A DNA stretch of 64,000 nucleotides. Origin: Rheum nobile. Its lineage: Eukaryota; Streptophyta; Magnoliopsida; Caryophyllales; Polygonaceae. The notes under the pieces were generated by a model. The model was not told the DNA's origin and searched no databases. It was given only the letters and a program-made list of their open reading frames with translations. The DNA lies in contig WOAB01000606.1 of NCBI GenBank assembly GCA_027886185.1, forward strand, positions 5,022,001-5,086,000, read 5' to 3'. The position numbers and the translations under genes are program-made. How positions within the stretch are numbered: the stretch's first letter is position 1; each line of letters begins with the position of its first letter. Shown piece after piece: positions 9,241-19,718 of this stretch.

Positions 9241-11679
9241 TTGATCTGTCCGCTGCTTTCTAAAAAAAAAAAAAAAACCCTTCCTGTTTTTCTTTTCCCT
9301 TCTCCTTCCCTCTTTTCCTCCTCTCTTTCCCGATGCCAACTCCAGCCCCATATTCTACCTCCCTCGTCTGAACCCCACCTCACCGCCTCCACCACACCTC
9401 CATTCCACCGCCAATTCACATCCACCAGCGAGGCCACCTCCGATACCCCTCGCCATCATCTTCCCGAACCCAGATTTGCCCTAGTGACCCACCACTCACA
9501 ACCCCCATCCCGCTCAACCTCGCGCACCTACATCAAACCGCTGTGAGCCCTACACCAGATCACCGACCACGACCCACCTGCCACTCGAGGTCCGCGCCCA
9601 TATCCAGGCCGAGCCGCAACCACTCCCGCTCGGACGACCTCTGTCACCAACATCACCCCACCACAGATTCGGTGATGCCTCACATTGCCTGTGCCGCACC
9701 ACCACGCCATGCCTCGCATTGCCTGCACCGCCTTGCCCGCCTCTCCTCGCGAGCTACCGCTCCCAACGACCTACCGGTCTGTTGCTGTCTGCCGTACCAA
9801 AATCTTTCGAGATGTCCTAGACTTGATTTGTATTGGTCTATCGGTGCGTGCTCTTTGCTCCTCTAGTCTAAATTAATTACCTCATCTTTTGAATTGGATT
9901 GGCAGTATAATGGGTTGGGGGTAATTGATGTGTTTGGTTTGATTGGCCTAATTTGGTACCTGAACCTGTGGTTTCCATGGTATTAGTTATGGCTCGTTTG
10001 ACATATCTTTGGTTGTGGTGGGTGACCTCTAGGTATATTTGGATAACTCTGTTGATGATTTACTTTGAATTAAGATGGTTACCTCAGTTGGCATTGGATA
10101 TTTTGTGTGTGTTTGGACTGATTATCTTGTGTGATGAGTATGTGTTTAAATGTGTCTTTCTATGCCTACTAGTTGCTAGTATGTGTAGTCTTCTCGTTGG
10201 GGTTTTGTTTTGTCTATGTTGTGTACAGTGCTACTGAAAGAGAAGATGTTGCTGAAATTCTTCTACGCTTGTACTACTTTTCGACAACCCCGGAGCATAG
10301 AGTGAAGATGCCTTAATGCCTGATTTATTTGGTGAGTTTCTTTTCCTCTTTCTTCTATGTCTACATTGGGGACAATGTAGAATTTGAGCTTGGGGGAGGG
10401 ATAATTCCATGTGTAGACTTTGTTTGCATTTTAGTGTTAGTTTTTCATGCATTGCATAGCATATTTGCATTTGGATGTTGGATTTGTTCCCCTGTTTATT
10501 CCTTTGTGGGTTCTTATAATGGTACATAAATTGTGAATCCTCTTAATATGCCTTGGCTGTTAATATTACAATTACATTATGAGCATGATATGATTGATCA
10601 AACTTTTGACAATGACCTAAGCATGTGGACTTTGATTGAGATGTGTTAGGACCGATACTCTAGACAAAATGTCCCGGTGAGCATGTTAGCCTTTCTTGGA
10701 CTACAATTGCATAAGTCCTCTTATTTTCTTGTGTGATCTCTCTTTGCTTGCTATCTCTAGAACTTGCTTCAATACCTCTTCGAGACTGCATTTAGGACTA
10801 ATATGCAATACATTTTGAGGCTGAGACATTTTTTTTTCATGAGCCTATATCTTACTTGACCACCCTAATATTATTTCCATCTGCTTGAAGCCCTCTGAGC
10901 CTTATAGCCTTTTTCTTTTGAAGCTCCACAAAGCAATCCGAGCCTATTATATATCCTACCTATCCGGGGGATTGAATTTTAGTTTGCTAAGTGTGGACAT
11001 GGACTAAGCTTGGGGGAGGAGCATAAAATGGTGGGTGATCAATAATATGTGCCATTCTGTTCATTAAGTTTGCTTCCTTCTTCTTCATTGAAAAAAATAA
11101 AAATTTATTCTGAAAAAAAGAAGAAGAAAAAGATCCGAAAAAAAAGAGAAAAGAAAAAAAGAAAAAGAATGAAGAAGAAGAAAAGAAGTGCGTAGACAGA
11201 ATGATGAACTTGGGGTTGTTGTTGAGCTTATTGTAAAATCAGTTTATGCTTGGTGTTATTTTTGTGAAGTTCTTTTCCTTGGATTTAGCACCACATGGCC
11301 AAATGTATCCATGCCTTATCAAAATACCTTGGCCCAATTACAACCCTATTTTATGTCTCATGATTGTGTTTTGCATTGTTTCTAGCAGTGAAGATCTAGA
11401 TATTGTTGCAAGCTTATGGTAGTTAGCATTCAAAGTAGAGAATTGAGCGAAACACATATCCTAAACACATGAGTGTGAGTGCATTTATTTTTTATCCTGG
11501 TGAGGTCTAGAGTAGAGGAACTAATTACTTTCTTGTCATTGATTGAGAAGCATCCTAGGAAGGAACTTGTCATTTGTTTGGACTTTCATGGTCATTGCTC
11601 ACTTGTCTCTTGGATTGAAACAACCTTTGCATATTTTGTGGACTCATTAGTCATGTACTTGCTTGGGACAAGCAAGGTT
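9241..11679 (+). other. AthA noncoding 3' region
   Basis: The first part (9280-9800) is a C-rich block on the plus strand with reading frames of Ser/Pro/His-rich low-complexity composition, not credible proteins. It occupies the place where AthB has a similar C-rich leader before its second ORF. From 10400 to 11090 I see AT-rich sequence with another PPT-like agcttgggggagg at about 11007. At 11090-11185 there is a purine-rich (A/G) tract. No env-like ORF is recognisable. Confidence 0.5.
10360..10400 (+). other. Hairpin plus internal PPT-like tract
   Basis: CTACATTGGGGACAATGTAG is a perfect 8-bp inverted repeat around GGGA, followed by agcttgggggaggg. AthB has the same arrangement at 27508-27548 (ACATTGAGGACAATGT then agtatgggggaggg). 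Confidence 0.65.
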
Positions 11680-11694
11680 TAAGCTTGGGGGATT
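11680..11694 (+). other. AthA polypurine tract
   Basis: aagcttgggggattt ends directly at the 3' LTR start. It is the expected plus-strand primer. Confidence 0.8.
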
Positions 11695-13142
11695 TGATAA
11701 CATCCATTTTATACATATTTTAGGAGTCTAATTGCATATTAGATTAGGTCATTCTCATGCATATTTTATATATTTTTTTAGTTAGTTTTGCATTCTTTTG
11801 CATTCGGAGTCTACACTCGTATTTTTATTATTTCAGGTATTTTATGCCCGATTTGGAGACGATACAAGACATTATTGTTGAAGATGTTGATAGCATGGAA
11901 ATCATATATATATATATATGTTGTTGCATGCCCCAGATTTATTAAGGACATACGTATGGAAAAGAGGGAGCAAGAAAGGCTACGCAGACAAGGATTCAAT
12001 ATGGGCCGGCCCAATACAAGTGTTGGGCAGCAAATTAGTTACGTGGATTTTGGGAAGAAAGCAAGGGAGTTTGGTTTGGACTTTCGGACGAAGGCTTTTA
12101 TTAACGTAGCTTTAGGTTTGGTTGAGGGGAGTTTTTAGGGGGGTTTAGTTTAGTTTGAACTGGAGTTTGGTTTTCTGGGTTTTTTTGGGAACACGGCCGC
12201 AGACAAGGAGAATTTCATGAGAATTTTGGCCTTTGTTTGATTCGAAGATTGGTATTATCGTTCTAGTCTTTTGTCAATTTGGATTATTTTGTTATTGAGA
12301 TTCAATTTTATCTCCAGTGTTTATTGCATAATCCATATATGTTGATGACTAGTTTAAATCTATTGATGTCTTCGATCATGCTTGGCTAAATTCCTAGTTC
12401 TAAGGTTGGGGTGATCCCGACGATGCGTATGTATTTAGAATTACTTCTTGGCCTAAATTGAAATAGTATTTGATTCAATCCTAGATGATGTATGCCCATA
12501 GTAACTTATGCGAAATGGATCCTATTGGGGTTTGAGACTGAAATGTGATAACTTTAATAGATAGTCAGGTAGGGTTTGAGACTGAGAGGTGATAACTTCT
12601 ACTAGAATCCTAGGAATTGAACCTGAGTGTTATTTGTGCGACAACAACTTAATTACTCTTGAGGATTAATAGACTATCGTAGATGTTCTAGGTTTGAGTT
12701 GGATTAGCGGAGCGCGACAGCGAATGTTATTTCAGTTTATCCCTAGACTCTAAGTGCGTTAAAGGTTTTGGATGAGATTAGCTCTGCGCGACATCGATTG
12801 TTAGTTTAGTCCAGGCACATTTACTATTGTCTGAAAGGAGTTAGTAGATTACCTTAGATAGCCTACCTTCAAATAATTTGGACTAGATTCAGGTGAAGTG
12901 TGATTTTATTTATTGTTGCATCGTTGCGGTGATCCTTAACCTTAGACATATTTATCCCATTGATTTTATCCTGTTTTATTTGTTATTATTTGTTAGCTTA
13001 GTTATAGTCTTCTCCAGTTTCATATCTTTCCGGCCTAGTTCACTGGTAGCGTTTCAATTAATATTACATTGGTCTCTGTGGGATCGACACTTGACTACTA
13101 CAACTGATCCCGTACACTTGCGGGTAGGTTTTAGCCACATCA
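11695..13142 (+). repeat. AthA 3' LTR (1,448 bp)
   Basis: It is nearly identical to 6439-7885, beginning TGATAACATCC and ending CACATCA, and is followed by the AGAAC duplication at 13143-13147. Confidence 0.92.
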
Positions 13143-13147
13143 AGAAC

Positions 13148-13282
13148 CCAATGCCAGAAGTGTCCGCTTTTGAGCAATCTGTTGCTCGGAATAAAGGCAA
13201 GGCGCCTGATGAATCTTTGAGTAAGGGGAAACGATTCTTCGTCATGCGTCAATCCGACGAGAAAGAAAACCTGAACGAGTAG
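13148..13282 (+). pseudogene. gag: Tek1 gag, C-terminal part
   Basis: Immediately after the AthA duplication the Tek1 gag frame resumes with a linker (FEQSVARNKGKAP, FFVMRQSDE) matching the gag-protease linker of Tek2 (AQNKGKAPA, LYVMREADG near 30390-30450). It ends at a TAG at 13280. In Tek2 the protease follows at this position; here there is only noncoding DNA. Tek1 therefore looks like a gag-only derivative with a clean stop after the linker, not a random truncation. Confidence 0.75.
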
Positions 13283-13610
13283 TTTTATTTTGTTGAGTTT
13301 TTTTCTAAGGAAAAAGAAGCAGTGACTTGTGTCTATAGTCTCCATAGTTTAGTAATCTATCTATTTGACATTTCTTTAGTTTGTCTTAATGTAATGTTTC
13401 GAATAATAAATAAGTTTTTCCTTGTTTCAAAAATTACTAAATTCGTAAATATTTCGAGTATGTGTTCAGACGAGAATCCTTAAGTGCCTAAAACAGTACA
13501 GGTTACGTGTTGATAAAGACTGTCTCGACTCATAAAGGATAGTGTAAAGTGTTGGGACATGTGTGATTGTTCCCTACCTTGTTAGCGCTAGTTTCAGGGT
13601 CGAAACTATT
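13283..13610 (+). other. Tek1 noncoding DNA between gag and PPT
   Basis: About 330 bp of AT-rich sequence with no pol similarity that I can see replaces the 3.4-kb pol region found in Tek2. Confidence 0.6.
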
Positions 13611-13687
13611 TTTAAGGGGGTAGTATTATAATATCTCACTTAAAATAGAAGGGTAAAATGGTAATTTTAAAGTGATAAAAATAAAAA
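13611..13687 (+). repeat. Tek1 PPT and first 62 bp of its 3' LTR
   Basis: ttaagggggtagtat (13611-13625) is the PPT, and the LTR starts at 13626 (tataatatctcac; the related LTR at 50431 starts TGTAATAACAC). The segment stops at the MULE1 target duplication (13679-13687) and resumes at 38585. Confidence 0.75.
13679..13687 (+). repeat. MULE1 target-site duplication, left copy
   Basis: aaataaaaa precedes the left terminus and recurs exactly at 38576-38584 after the right terminus. Nine base pairs is the Mutator superfamily length. The sequence is low complexity, so the match alone is weaker evidence than usual. Confidence 0.7.
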
Positions 13688-14677
13688 GGCGAATTCACAA
13701 GAATACCCATTTAAGGGTAGTATCTAACAAGAATACCCATTTTGTATATTTATTTCCAAGGGTACCCAATGGGTAGTTTTGCAAAATTTGTTTACCTTTA
13801 ATTTTCTTATAAATAGAAAAGGAATTGAAATGAAATATGAAGTCCGAAATTAAAGGGAAAAGAAAATGGGAAAAATGATAAACAATGGAAAAAGAAGAGA
13901 ATAAAAGAAAAGACCAAAAGAAGAAAAAAGAAATAATGTCTGACGCAGGATGACAAAATAAGATAAAAAATCCTAAAATAAGCGATTGAAAGAAAAGAAG
14001 AAAACAAGAAAAGAAATAATAGCTGACATGAATTGTAAAGGGTTGTACTTGTAACTGACACGAATCTGACGCAATAAATAAAAAAAGGGTTTCTGCTGTA
14101 CTTGAGGTAAAAGGTGTTTTCCTTTTGTGTCATGATTTATTTTAGTTTATGGAAGGATAAAATAGTAAAGTAGTAAAGCAGCTATCTTTTCCCTCTTAGG
14201 TTGACTATATTAAAGGTAAAAGAAAAATAAGCTAGGGTTTATAGAGTTGAGCTAGCTTAGCTGGTCCATTTTCCCTCCAAATTTCGTGTAATTCGTGCAC
14301 TAGTTCCCTCCAAAAAAGTTCTTTTCCCCTCCTTTTATGTCTTTTTTTAATGGTAACACTAAAAGTAAGAAAAACTTAATAGTTAAACAATGTTCATTCC
14401 TTTTCACTCCCTCAAGGCAGATATTATTCCTTCTGTTTGAATTTAATCACACCACAGACTTGAATACCTATCTTATTCTCTCTAAACTTACTCTTCATCC
14501 TGCCAAGTTCCGTCTGGGGTTCCAAAACCAGAGGAAATCAGACGACTTTGCAATGGGTGAGTTGTCTCTTACATAAACAGAAACATTATGAATAAAAAAC
14601 TATCGTTCTTGTTCATTTTCTTAGCTTAACGTTTTGTAACTAAGTATTTTGATATTTGTTTAGGTAGAACAAGCTAT

Positions 14678-15990
14678 GTGATGAATTTGATTAGTGGGGG
14701 AGATTGGTCTAAGACTGGTTTCTATGAAGGTAGTAAAAAGGCGCAAGGTATCCTTGTCTCATATGCTATAAGATATGAGGAATTGAAGAAGAAAATTTCA
14801 GAAAAGGTATATATAGATTCTGAAATGTATCAACTAAATTTGAGATACATTGCACCACAGAGCAAGGGAAATATACCACCATTGGATGTTAATGATGAGG
14901 ATGATCTTGCTACTTTCAAGTATCTTAATATGAAATGTTGTGAAGATGGTGTGTGACCAATATCACTGTATGCAAGCTCGACATTGAAGGGTGGAAAAAA
15001 TCTGTATTCTGAGTTTTTTGGGAACGTAGGAAACAGTGGTGCATCACCGAATGAAATTGATGGTACTATGAGCTCACCCCCACAGCCAACACATGCAACA
15101 CAACCTGGTACAGAACAAAGGGTTAGTAGAAGCATGGAAAATCCGATGGTGGGAAATCCATTGAATAATGACAGGAGTATCAATGAAATTATAGACGATG
15201 ATATTGATGAGGATGAGGAGGCAATGGGAGAGGACATGCTGTATGACAGGAGAAAAGATGCAATGGGAACATCGATGTTGGGTGACTTGGAGCAGAAAAG
15301 AAAGACCCTAGAAAATGTTAGAAACTGGTTTTGCAAGAAATCAAGGCCACAAACAGCAACCCCTGAAGATGTCGTGTATTTGAGTAGCGATGATGAAAAC
15401 ATTGATTTATGTAGGAGCATTGACAACGATGAAGATGTGAAGGTGTTTGCAAGCAAGCACAAGGGCCGTGACCTCGTTGTACTTGGTGACGATGATGCTA
15501 GAGATGGAAACTCATCTGGTGGGGATGAATATATGGATACCGAATTTGTGAAAGAGTTACATATGGCAAAAGAGAACTATCTTCGTCGCTTTTTCAGGCA
15601 AGCAAGAGAAAAGAATGATCATGATGATGAAGATAAAGATGATGAATGGGAGTATTTCGATGCAGATGTCGAGGATGGTCAGGCAAAGAATGTGGAATAT
15701 AAAGTTGGAGCCATATTTTGCACGAAGAAAGAGTTAAAAGATGTGTTAAACGAAAAGGCTTTCAAAAGTTTTGTCGAGCTTTCTATGAAGAGGTCTGACA
15801 AAAAGAGATATGCAGTGCAATGTGTTGACAAGAAATGCACATTTCATTGCTCAGCGGGGGTGAAAACCGGCACGGATAGTTTGTTTCAGGTTAAGAAGTA
15901 TAATGGAACTCATAGTTGTACACTTCGGTATCGACACAACCACGACAAACATGCAACTGTATCCATGATTGCTGAAAAGATACTTGGAAG
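14678..15990 (+). pseudogene. mudrA-like: MULE1 transposase, N-terminal exon
   Basis: The frame is continuous from about 14655, just after a candidate acceptor (ttgtttag), to a splice donor at 15991 (GGAAG|gtaaag), with a single in-frame TGA at 14954. The first 90 codons (ISGGDWSKTGFYEG, YIDSEMYQLNLRYI, VNDEDDLATFKYL) resemble the PB1-like N-terminus of plant MuDR transposases. A long acidic linker follows (about 15180-15700). The end carries the Mutator DNA-binding zinc-finger domain: AVQCVDKKCTFHCSAG then YNGTHSCTLRYRHNHDKHAT. The start is not certain; an upstream noncoding exon around 14565 with donor gtgagt is possible. Confidence 0.78.
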
Positions 15991-16067
15991 GTAAAGGAAT
16001 TTTGTTGGATGCATATTTGATTTTATTTGATATATGATGGTTTATTGATGAAAGGTGAATTTTATAG

Positions 16068-16088
16068 GTTTGAAGGTCGTAAGCATTC
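16068..16088 (+). pseudogene. MULE1 transposase exon, left remnant at the Tek2 insertion
   Basis: After a 77-bp intron (gtaaag at 15991, acceptor tttatag ending 16067) the exon starts in the correct phase and runs only 21 bases to the Tek2 insertion. The codon interrupted here is completed at 36241 once one CATTC copy is discounted. Confidence 0.7.
16084..16088 (+). repeat. Tek2 target-site duplication, left copy (CATTC)
   Basis: cattc precedes the Tek2 5' LTR and recurs at 36236-36240 immediately after the 3' LTR. Confidence 0.93.
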
Positions 16089-16401
16089 TGTAATACCCCT
16101 CATTTTAGTAAAGAGTATTTTGGTAATTTTCCAAACTCTCGTACTGTAGTTGGATTATTTTCAGAGAAGTTCAGACATTCTGTAAAATGCTTGATCTCTG
16201 TAATAATTCTCTGAGTGGAATAAAATACATTCGACGTATTTTTGGGGCTTAGAATATTTGTTCGGATACAAATATATTTAATCCGGGGTTAAAACCCATA
16301 CCCATTATTCTTCCCGGGCAAAAGTGGGCAAAAGGCACAAGATTGGCCTTGACTGCACCCGTGGTCATACCCACCGCACCCCGCGGTCAGAAAGTGGCCT
16401 T

Positions 16402-16599
16402 CACCGCACCCCGCGGTGAGACCCACCGCACCCCGCGGTGAGACCCACCGCACCCCGCGGTGAGACCCACCGCACCCCGCGGTGAGACCCACCGCACCCC
16501 GCGGTGAGACCCACCGCACCCCGCGGTGAGACCCACCGCACCCCGCGGTGAGACCCACCGCACCCCGCGGTGAGACCCACCGCACCCCGCGGTGAGACC
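16402..16599 (+). repeat. Minisatellite in U3: nine 22-bp units
   Basis: Nine consecutive copies of a 22-bp unit containing CACCGCACCCCGCGGTG and a gagacc spacer, starting at 16402, 16424, 16446 and so on to 16578, with a tenth partial unit at 16600. The units are almost invariant and each is an imperfect palindrome. The array lies 125-320 bp upstream of the TATA box. The 3' LTR has no complete unit at this place (34291-34310). Confidence 0.95.
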
Positions 16600-16723
16600 C
16601 ACCGCACCTGCGCCGTCATGATTACCTTTTCTGCCCCGCCGAACTTCGCCTGAGCTGCTTGCCGATCTTGTCGGAGCTGAAGCGGTGGCGGTGGGGGAGC
16701 CAGCTGGAGCTTGTTGCTTGGCC

Positions 16724-16731
16724 TATATAAG
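16724..16731 (+). promoter_or_regulatory. Tek2 5' LTR TATA box
   Basis: tatataag in gcctatataaggagg; conserved in the 3' LTR at about 34416. Pyrimidine-rich ctctctctc, typical of plant 5' leaders, begins about 40 bp downstream. Confidence 0.7.
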
Positions 16732-18570
16732 GAGGGGACTTGGAGGAGGAAGGCATCCCAAGCTCTCTCTCTCAAATCTCTCTCTCGTTCCATTGTCGCC
16801 GGAGTTGCAAGCTTTCGCCGGAGTTCTTCAAGATCATCGCCGAAGCTACCATAGGAGGATGAGGTGCCCTCAAGGTGGTGTTTGGTGGCCCAAGGAGTTT
16901 GGAAGTCGAAGCCAATCCAAATCGAGCCCCAACGCGTCATCCCTGGTAAGATCTCGTCTTCGTCCCCGACGACTGCACTCGTGACCGCACCCGCGGCAGG
17001 GCCACCGCACCCGCGGTGTGCCTGGGCGATTGTGGGTGTGGCCTTGGGTTTTGTGATTTCGATCGGGACTTCGTTCCTTCGATTTTGTTCGTTTTTCTTT
17101 AGATTCGTACTATTTATTGTCGAATCTAACTTAGGGTTTTTTTATGGGTCGTTCCGTAGGAAATTATAATCCAAGTTCTTCCTCGTTTCGGACCCGGAAA
17201 CCCGTCATCTCGAGCTTCGTCTAAATCTAAGGCAAGTGGCGGTTCGCTCTTGCTTATCATTCCATATTTCTATTAATTATCAATTGTTTAATTGTTAATT
17301 AAATTGTGATGAATTACTGGTTTCATTGGGAACAGTTTTCTTAAAATGATAGGATTAAAAATGAATATTATAATAGGTTGTATATATTGCTAGAAACAAC
17401 GCTATTATATCTGTTATTACCGTGATGGTATTGTTGTGGATTTTTATGCAAACTTGAAATATAGTTAGCAGTGGATTTTATGTGCACTTGAGATATAGTT
17501 AGCACGAGTATTCGTAGGAACGCTGCTTACCTTGAGAGGTAGCCGTTTCTTTATAACCCGGTGGATAGGATGTCCAAGCCCTAACACTGTTTCTCTAGTC
17601 ATGACTATCCCCTATCCGGATATAGGGGAGGTGCACTTAGTCGGCGTCAAACCTTTAGGGATTTATTCCCGACTATATATCTCTATATCCTGAGGGATGA
17701 GATGATTATGATAAAAGCTTATAACGTGAATATAGGTTTTGGAATTAAATAAGATAAGTGCCGTTATGCACATAATTAATGAACCTTAGGGCGAGAAGTA
17801 CAACTTGGAAACTCGTCCGGGACTTTGATTAGAGTAAGTCCACCTTCCAAATCAGAATTCACATTGTGCGGTGAGGTTGGTCGTGGACCCAAATAGTCAA
17901 GTCAGTATTAAAACGCGTGTGTGAATTATAATGTTCCCAAACATTGTCATACTTTCCGATAAGACTCAATTCGTTGGAGTCTTCTCTTCATATGTGTCCT
18001 TAAGACTCAATCTTTCAGAGTCTTCTCTTGATCATACCTTTTCGTATTTTTCAGTAGGAGTATGGTGGTTGACTATCATCATCGACTTTTATTCGAGAAG
18101 CGATGAGTCTAACCTAATACGACTACTTAGAACCTTTTTGTTTTACCCTTGCATAGTCTTTCATTAGACTAACCAACCGGTTATATTCCCTTGCATGGTT
18201 GGCTGTTGTCATCCGTCTCATACGGCACATCAGATAAACTGCAGTTCCATGAAAGCTAGAAACGACGAGGAAGACAGATGTAATTTTAAAGAGTTTTATC
18301 AGGTTGAGATCCTAGGCATGTGATCGCTAGATCAAGACTTTTGTGTCATTTATTTTAAAAAGACTTCCGCTGTAATATATTTTGGTTGTATTTGGATTAT
18401 GGATGTAATTCCGAAACTTTGATTTAATCCAATACTATGACATTTCATATTATAAATGTTGTTTTATGATTTGTATAAACTGGTTAAGCCTTGGGTGGCT
18501 TCGGATGTGGAATCTGAGGTCACTGGCAGTGATACCTTTCAAGGATATATATTTGGGGGTGTTACAGATC

Positions 18571-18582
18571 TGGTATCAGAGC
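18571..18582 (+). other. Tek2 primer-binding site (tRNA-Met type)
   Basis: TGGTATCAGAGC lies four bases after the LTR end. It is an exact initiator-tRNA-Met PBS. Confidence 0.92.
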
Positions 18583-18793
18583 CAAAAAAAAATTCGGGTA
18601 GGGATTTCAAAAACTTTTGTAAACCGTCTACTCGTTTTGGACTGAAAAATGTTTTCAAAGGATTGGAATTTCCAAAATAAAATTTTCTTGACTAAAACGT
18701 GTCTGCTGTTCAAGTCGTGCCTTCTTTAGTCTGATATGGAATTAAACTTCTATATTTAGAAAGACTAAACTCTCTTCTCGTCACCCGCATATT

Positions 18794-19510
18794 ATGGGTG
18801 CATGCTTTTCTCTTCAGAGGGACTCGGAAGAAGCCGAGGTGGCTCCGCCATCTCCAATGAGGCTTGAGTTTCCAGTTTCCCTGCGATGCTTTGAGATCGG
18901 AGAATCTAGTAGTCCACCCGAGGAGGTAAAGACCGTACTCCCTGAGTCGGTAGTTCTAGTGTCCAATAAAACTGAGGTTCCTGTGGTAGAGCCCGAAGAG
19001 GAGCCAAGGGAGGACACTGAGGATGAGGGTTATCCGTTAGAGTACGCAAGAGGGTACTACAATGATGACTTTATGATCGAGTCGATTCCCGAAGAGGATC
19101 CTGAAGAAGATCCAGAGGAGGATCTAGAGGAGGACCCCGAAGAGGACCTCGAGGATCAGGGCCACGAGTCCGATGGCCTAGAGCGCTTATTGATGGGCAA
19201 CGAGGACCCGAGGATGGAGTTTATCTATCCAAGTCCAGAGTTGCCACCTGAGCGAGAGTACTCGCCATTCACTCCAGCCGATTGGGAGACACTCTATGCT
19301 GAGTTTGGCATCAGAAGAAGGAGTGATCCATAAAATGCATCTGAGGACTCACAGCCTATTCCTGCTCAGAGGAGGCTGAGGTTGAGCCCTGACTCGCGAG
19401 AGGCACTTCGCCTGAGTCAGATGATTTCCCCTGAAGAGCGCCGTCAGATGGATGAGGCGGTTGAGCATGCTCAAAGATGGGCAATGACCAAGTTCCGCCT
19501 AATGCTCTAG
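18794..19510 (+). CDS. Tek2 acidic leader ORF upstream of gag
   Basis: The frame opens at the ATG at 18794 (MGACFSLQRD) and runs 179 codons to a TAA at 19331. It then continues open to about 19508; the TAA is best explained by a Gln CAA-to-TAA change. The product is very acidic with a tandem EEDPEEDPEEDLEEDPEEDL stretch (about 19093-19150) and no domain that I recognise. MGACFS is a possible N-terminal lipidation context (Gly2, Cys4), which is speculation. It ends by overlapping the start of gag (19477) in another frame. The base-layer element has an acidic repeat-bearing region in the same place (53503-54520). Confidence 0.55.
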
Positions 19511-19718
19511 TAGTGTTTAACGCTGCAACAATAGAGGCTATTCGGGGAATTGTGATGCAAGCATTCACAGACATTATGCGACCAAACGCCCCTCAGGCAC
19601 AAGGCGTGCCAGTTCCTCCAGCGGTTCCTAGATTCAAGGAGCCAGATATCCATGTACCCCGAGAAGACGCGGTCAGGAATAGAGGTGACTATGGCCGAGC
19701 ACTGAAGGCCATAAGCTC
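19477..19718 (+). CDS. gag: Tek2 gag, first part (cut by AthB)
   Basis: The ATG at 19477 opens the gag frame (VVFNAATIEAIRGIVMQAF; compare DATVIGQIVRQVFEVL in Tek1 gag). It runs to the AthB insertion at 19719, within the codons before MRPDSYD. The remainder continues at 29514. The first 34 bases overlap the leader ORF in a different frame, so gag may be reached by reinitiation, leaky scanning or frameshifting; the sequence does not show which. Confidence 0.7.
19714..19718 (+). repeat. AthB target-site duplication, left copy (AGCTC)
   Basis: agctc precedes the first AthB LTR, and atctc (29509-29513) follows the last: four of five bases match. Gag homology reads through cleanly if one copy is discounted, supporting a true duplication with one later substitution. 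Confidence 0.75.

Larger units (their letters stand above)
6439..13142 (+). mobile_element. AthA: non-autonomous Athila/Tat-like LTR retrotransposon
   Basis: Two nearly identical LTRs (6439-7885 and 11695-13142), a tRNA-Asp-type PBS, a PPT and a perfect AGAAC duplication define a complete 6.7-kb element inserted in Tek1 gag. The 3.8-kb interior has no protease, RT or RNase H. It has one short ORF joining a zinc knuckle to an integrase-C-terminus-like domain, then a long noncoding 3' region with PPT-like tracts. High LTR similarity implies a recent insertion, so enzymes must have come from an autonomous relative. Confidence 0.9.
16089..18566 (+). repeat. Tek2 5' LTR (2,478 bp)
   Basis: It begins TGTAATACCCC and ends GGGTGTTACA. 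It is very similar to the 3' LTR, but longer by exactly 221 bp. Nine 22-bp repeat units (198 bp) and a 23-bp segment near the end that is deleted from the 3' LTR account for all of it. The TATA box is at 16724. The hairpin-rich block is at 18151-18233. Confidence 0.93.

Noticed and set aside
9133..9876. Ser/Pro/His-rich frames in the AthA interior
   Set aside because: C-rich low-complexity DNA leaves several frames open at once. No frame is favoured and no domain is seen.
16402..16600. CRISPR-like array
   Set aside because: The units are contiguous with no unique spacers, and the sequence is a plant LTR.
16289..16940. Long minus-strand frames with GGSHRGVRWVSPRGAVGLTA-type repeats
   Set aside because: They are translations of the 22-bp LTR minisatellite, whose length leaves all frames open. 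They have no start context, and the paired LTR lacks the array.
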